Shown in pieces: positions 5,478-7,089 of a stretch of 7,089 bases of DNA. The DNA lies in contig JAITBO010000271.1 of the NCBI GenBank assembly GCA_031283505.1, positions 1-7,089 on the forward strand. The letters run 5' to 3'. Position 1 is the stretch's first letter. The number at the start of each line of letters is the position of its first letter. The notes under the pieces were generated by a model. The model ran no database searches and had not been told where the DNA came from. It worked only from the letters and a program-made list of their open reading frames with translations. Position numbers and translations under genes: made by a program. This stretch comes from Treponema sp. GTDB lineage: Bacteria; Spirochaetota; Spirochaetia; Treponematales; Breznakiellaceae.

Positions 5478-6516
5478 GCGTGTTGAGTAATTCCCGCTTT
5501 ACCAGTTCTCCTATACGCGCTGCCGCATCCTTGCCGGCAGGGACCCAGTGTACCTGCGGCAGAGACGCGAAAAAGGTGAGTTGCCTCTTGGCATAGCGGC
5601 GGCTGTTCCGTGCTACAAGGTCCTTAACGGCCTCCGTATCCTCCGCGAGGCGGAACCCGCCCTTCCCATCCTCCATGAAAAATTCCCGGTAACCTATGGC
5701 CTTCATCCCCGGATCGCCGGGACCGTACCCCGATTCCCACAGCCGCTTTACTTCACCGGGAAGGCCCATGCGGAACATAGCGTCACAGCGTCCGTCGATA
5801 CGGAGGTACACCTCGGCGCGGGGGCGGTCCAGGGCGACAAGAAGGAAGCGGTAATCCGGCCTGAAGCGGTTGTCCGACGTGACATCCCCGGCGTTTTCGG
5901 AGAAACCTGGCCGGAAATAGCTGCTCAAAGGGCGGCCCGTAAGCCTTAACACCTCCAGCGCCCGTAAAAGGCGGTACTCATCGTGAGGGTGTATACGCCC
6001 GGCGCTGACGGGGTCTCCGGCGGCCAGTTCCTCCATAAGGACGGCAGCGCCCTTCTCCCTAAGTTCTTCCCGCAAAGCCGCCCGTATAAGCGCGTCCGAA
6101 AGGGGCGTTTCCGGAAGACCCGTCACGAAGTTAGCTAAGTAAAAGCCCGTACCCCCGGAAACCACAGGCAGCGCCCCCCGCCGGCGTATGTCCGGGATCG
6201 CTTCATCCGCCATACGGACGAATTCACCGGCGTTGAACTGCTCTTTGATGTCCCGTATATCAATAAGATGGTGGGGAAGCCGGGAAAGAAGCTCTTTTGA
6301 AGGTTTGGCGGTCCCCAGATCCATGCCCCGGTAAACCTGCATGGAATCGGCGGAAACAACCTCCGCCCGGCAAAGAGGGCAAGAACTCGTAAAGAGTTGT
6401 TCCAAAATTTCGGTTTTTCCCGAAGCAGTGGGGCCAAAGAGAAGCAGGACCGGCGCGGCCTTTTTCGCTTCCGCCGGTACATCGCCGAAATTTACAGGTA
6501 TACCGTTCCGGTTCAT
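5473..6516 (-). CDS. miaA: tRNA dimethylallyltransferase
   Basis: MiaA transfers a dimethylallyl group from dimethylallyl diphosphate to N6 of A37 in tRNAs that read codons starting with U. The 347-residue protein carries the P-loop GPTASGKT (28-35), the anticodon/catalytic segment 'DSMQVYRGMDLGTAKP' (57-72), 'HHLIDI' (82-87), 'GGTGFYL' (121-127), the late 'KAIGYREF' motif and the C-terminal 'RRYAKRQLTFF'. It is somewhat longer than many homologues because of about 20 residues before the P-loop and a few extra residues after it that contain Cys46-Pro-Leu-Cys49. The ATG at 6516 overlaps the stop codon of the omega-like gene as ATGA. A GAGGA directly abuts the ATG, too close to work alone, so translation is probably coupled to the upstream gene. 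The gene appears intact. Confidence 0.95.
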   Translation of the reverse strand: MNRNGIPVNFGDVPAEAKKAAPVLLLFGPTASGKTEILEQLFTSSCPLCRAEVVSADSMQVYRGMDLGTAKPSKELLSRLPHHLIDIRDIKEQFNAGEFVRMADEAIPDIRRRGALPVVSGGTGFYLANFVTGLPETPLSDALIRAALREELREKGAAVLMEELAAGDPVSAGRIHPHDEYRLLRALEVLRLTGRPLSSYFRPGFSENAGDVTSDNRFRPDYRFLLVALDRPRAEVYLRIDGRCDAMFRMGLPGEVKRLWESGYGPGDPGMKAIGYREFFMEDGKGGFRLAEDTEAVKDLVARNSRRYAKRQLTFFASLPQVHWVPAGKDAAARIGELVKRELLNTP

Positions 6517-6704
6517 TCCTCGATACGGAATTCAACCTCTTTGGTAAATATCTGGCGAGCCGCCAGGGACACCACCTTGCCGTCGTTCATTTCGATTTCT
6601 TCATCCCGAATCATGGAAAGCTGAAAAGACCTCCGGGAAGCGGCGCTGGTGATTTCGTACATATTGCCATTATATTCGATCAATTCTTCTAGGGGAAATA
6701 TCAT
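6513..6704 (-). CDS. rpoZ: probable RNA polymerase omega subunit (short)
   Basis: The 63-residue protein shows the two conserved pieces of the omega/Rpb6 fold: 'NMYEITSAASRRSFQL' (14-29), equivalent to the 'NRYELVLVAAKRARQL' type motif, and 'KVVSLAARQIFTKEVEF' (43-59), equivalent to 'KPVVIALREIAEGKI'. Omega binds the C-terminal part of beta-prime and assists assembly of RNA polymerase. The product is shorter than the roughly 70-110 residues common elsewhere, with no C-terminal tail. It is the first gene of a two-gene operon with miaA, overlapping it by four bases. No Shine-Dalgarno sequence precedes the ATG, and the promoter lies immediately upstream, so the message may be leaderless. The identification rests on motif resemblance read by eye; a lineage-specific small protein is the alternative. 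Confidence 0.7.
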   Translation of the reverse strand: MIFPLEELIEYNGNMYEITSAASRRSFQLSMIRDEEIEMNDGKVVSLAARQIFTKEVEFRIEE

Positions 6705-6712
6705 AATTTTAA

Positions 6713-6741
6713 AATATAATAGACTTAGCCTGCCATGTAAA
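6713..6741 (-). promoter_or_regulatory. promoter of the omega-miaA operon
   Basis: On minus, TTTACA (6741-6736, 5 of 6) is followed after exactly 17 bases by TATATT (6718-6713, 5 of 6). Only eight bases (TTAAAATT) separate the -10 box from the ATG at 6704, so transcription should begin within a few bases of the start codon. Confidence 0.6.
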
Positions 6742-6742
6742 G

Positions 6743-6757
6743 TAGGCGCATTGCCTA
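6743..6757. repeat. small inverted repeat beside the omega-miaA promoter
   Basis: TAGGC (6743-6747) and GCCTA (6753-6757) form an inverted repeat with a 5-base centre, one base upstream of the -35 box. It could be an activator or repressor site, but five-base arms are weak evidence. Confidence 0.2.
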
Positions 6758-6779
6758 ATAATTAATCTAGTCGAAAAGG

Positions 6780-6822
6780 GGCGGCTGCCCGGAAACAAAA
6801 ACCTAGCCAAAATCAGGCCGCC
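6780..6822. repeat. GC-rich inverted repeat between the omega-like gene and the transposase remnant
   Basis: GGCGGC (6780-6785) and GCCGCC (6817-6822) are complementary around a 31-base centre. Read on minus, a TTTTTG run lies inside the loop rather than after the stem, so it is not a clean terminator. No gene is visible in 6742-6855; this part could be leftover mobile-element end sequence or ordinary spacer. Confidence 0.3.
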
Positions 6823-6855
6823 GGGTCCTGACCATCCTCCTGACAGAAGCCTTTT

Positions 6856-7089
6856 TCACCATACTTTTTTTCCCGGTTTAGTTTCAATAACCGGTTTATC
6901 GCTTGAACCCGGTTCCCCTGTTCCCGCCAGTACCTTCTGTCTCCTCTCCGCCGGCGTTACCCCCTTGAATAACGCCGTCTTCTCTTCCGGCCTCACATCC
7001 CCCTGGACATTCACCGTGTAGTTTCCCGTCTGGGTGATAACCGCCATCTCCCAGGTCGATCCCCACATACCGCCCTTCTTCTACAAATA
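6856..7089 (-). pseudogene. frameshifted, truncated N-terminus resembling an IS110-family transposase
   Basis: Reading minus from the right edge, the frame starting at 7087 gives 'FVEEGRYVGIDLG', which matches the first strand of the RuvC-like DEDD domain of IS110-type transposases, with its catalytic Asp in 'GID'. Near 7049-7056 the likeness moves to a second frame, 'TWEMAVITQTGNY', and on through 'VTPAERRQKVLAG' to 'DKPVIETKPG', where the Glu of 'VIE' would be the second catalytic acid. The frame stops at TGA (6858-6856) after the equivalent of only the first third of the domain; no later part of the protein is present. An ATG at 7068 opens the second frame, but a start there would omit the catalytic Asp, so I treat it as a broken gene. 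The 5' end lies outside the window. The family call is from motif memory, and a small functional gene of 70 residues is the alternative. Confidence 0.55.

Noticed and set aside
6742..6855. Possible small structured RNA gene
   Set aside because: The region has inverted repeats but no recognisable RNA family features and no promoter-terminator pair of its own.

Overview
The window looks like a chromosomal segment of a spirochaete, most probably a Treponema of moderate GC content (inference). The pointers are a GTP-type PEP carboxykinase, a very short RNA polymerase omega-like protein placed directly in front of miaA, a lipoprotein with a spirochaete-style relaxed lipobox, and a remnant resembling IS110-family transposases. 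No phage, CRISPR, rRNA or tRNA gene is visible.

Layout, left to right. A possible partial gene leaves the left edge on the minus strand (1-46). A stand-alone cyclic-nucleotide-binding-domain protein runs on plus (159-608). It converges with pckG, a GTP-dependent PEP carboxykinase on minus (696-2519), and the gap between their ends holds two stem-loops, one with a perfect 14-bp stem. Next on minus come a 129-residue protein of unknown function (2704-3093) with a sigma-28-like promoter, and a lipoprotein of the extracellular solute-binding-protein type (3277-4563). The lipoprotein gene is divergent from a six-helix membrane protein on plus (4717-5355). The shared intergenic region has two good core promoters and three CCGG-centred palindromes. 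miaA (5473-6516) and an omega-subunit-like gene (6513-6704) form a compact minus-strand operon with an ATGA overlap, its own promoter, and a terminator whose stem includes the miaA stop codon. At the right edge (6856-7089) lies a frameshifted, truncated fragment that reads like the N-terminus of an IS110-type transposase.

The known genes are housekeeping: PEPCK links oxaloacetate and PEP, MiaA modifies tRNA A37, and omega supports RNA polymerase. The solute-binding protein and the membrane protein lie in separate transcription units, with no transporter permease or ATPase genes beside them.

The most unusual pattern is in gene starts. Three genes (159, 4563, 6704) have plausible -35/-10 promoters whose -10 box ends only 5-8 bases before the start codon, which suggests leaderless or nearly leaderless transcripts. 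The pckG, 129-residue and membrane-protein genes have strong Shine-Dalgarno sequences instead. I found no convincing novel multi-gene system. The best leads for new biology are the six-helix protein with membrane-embedded His/Glu residues, the 129-residue protein, and the regulatory architecture.
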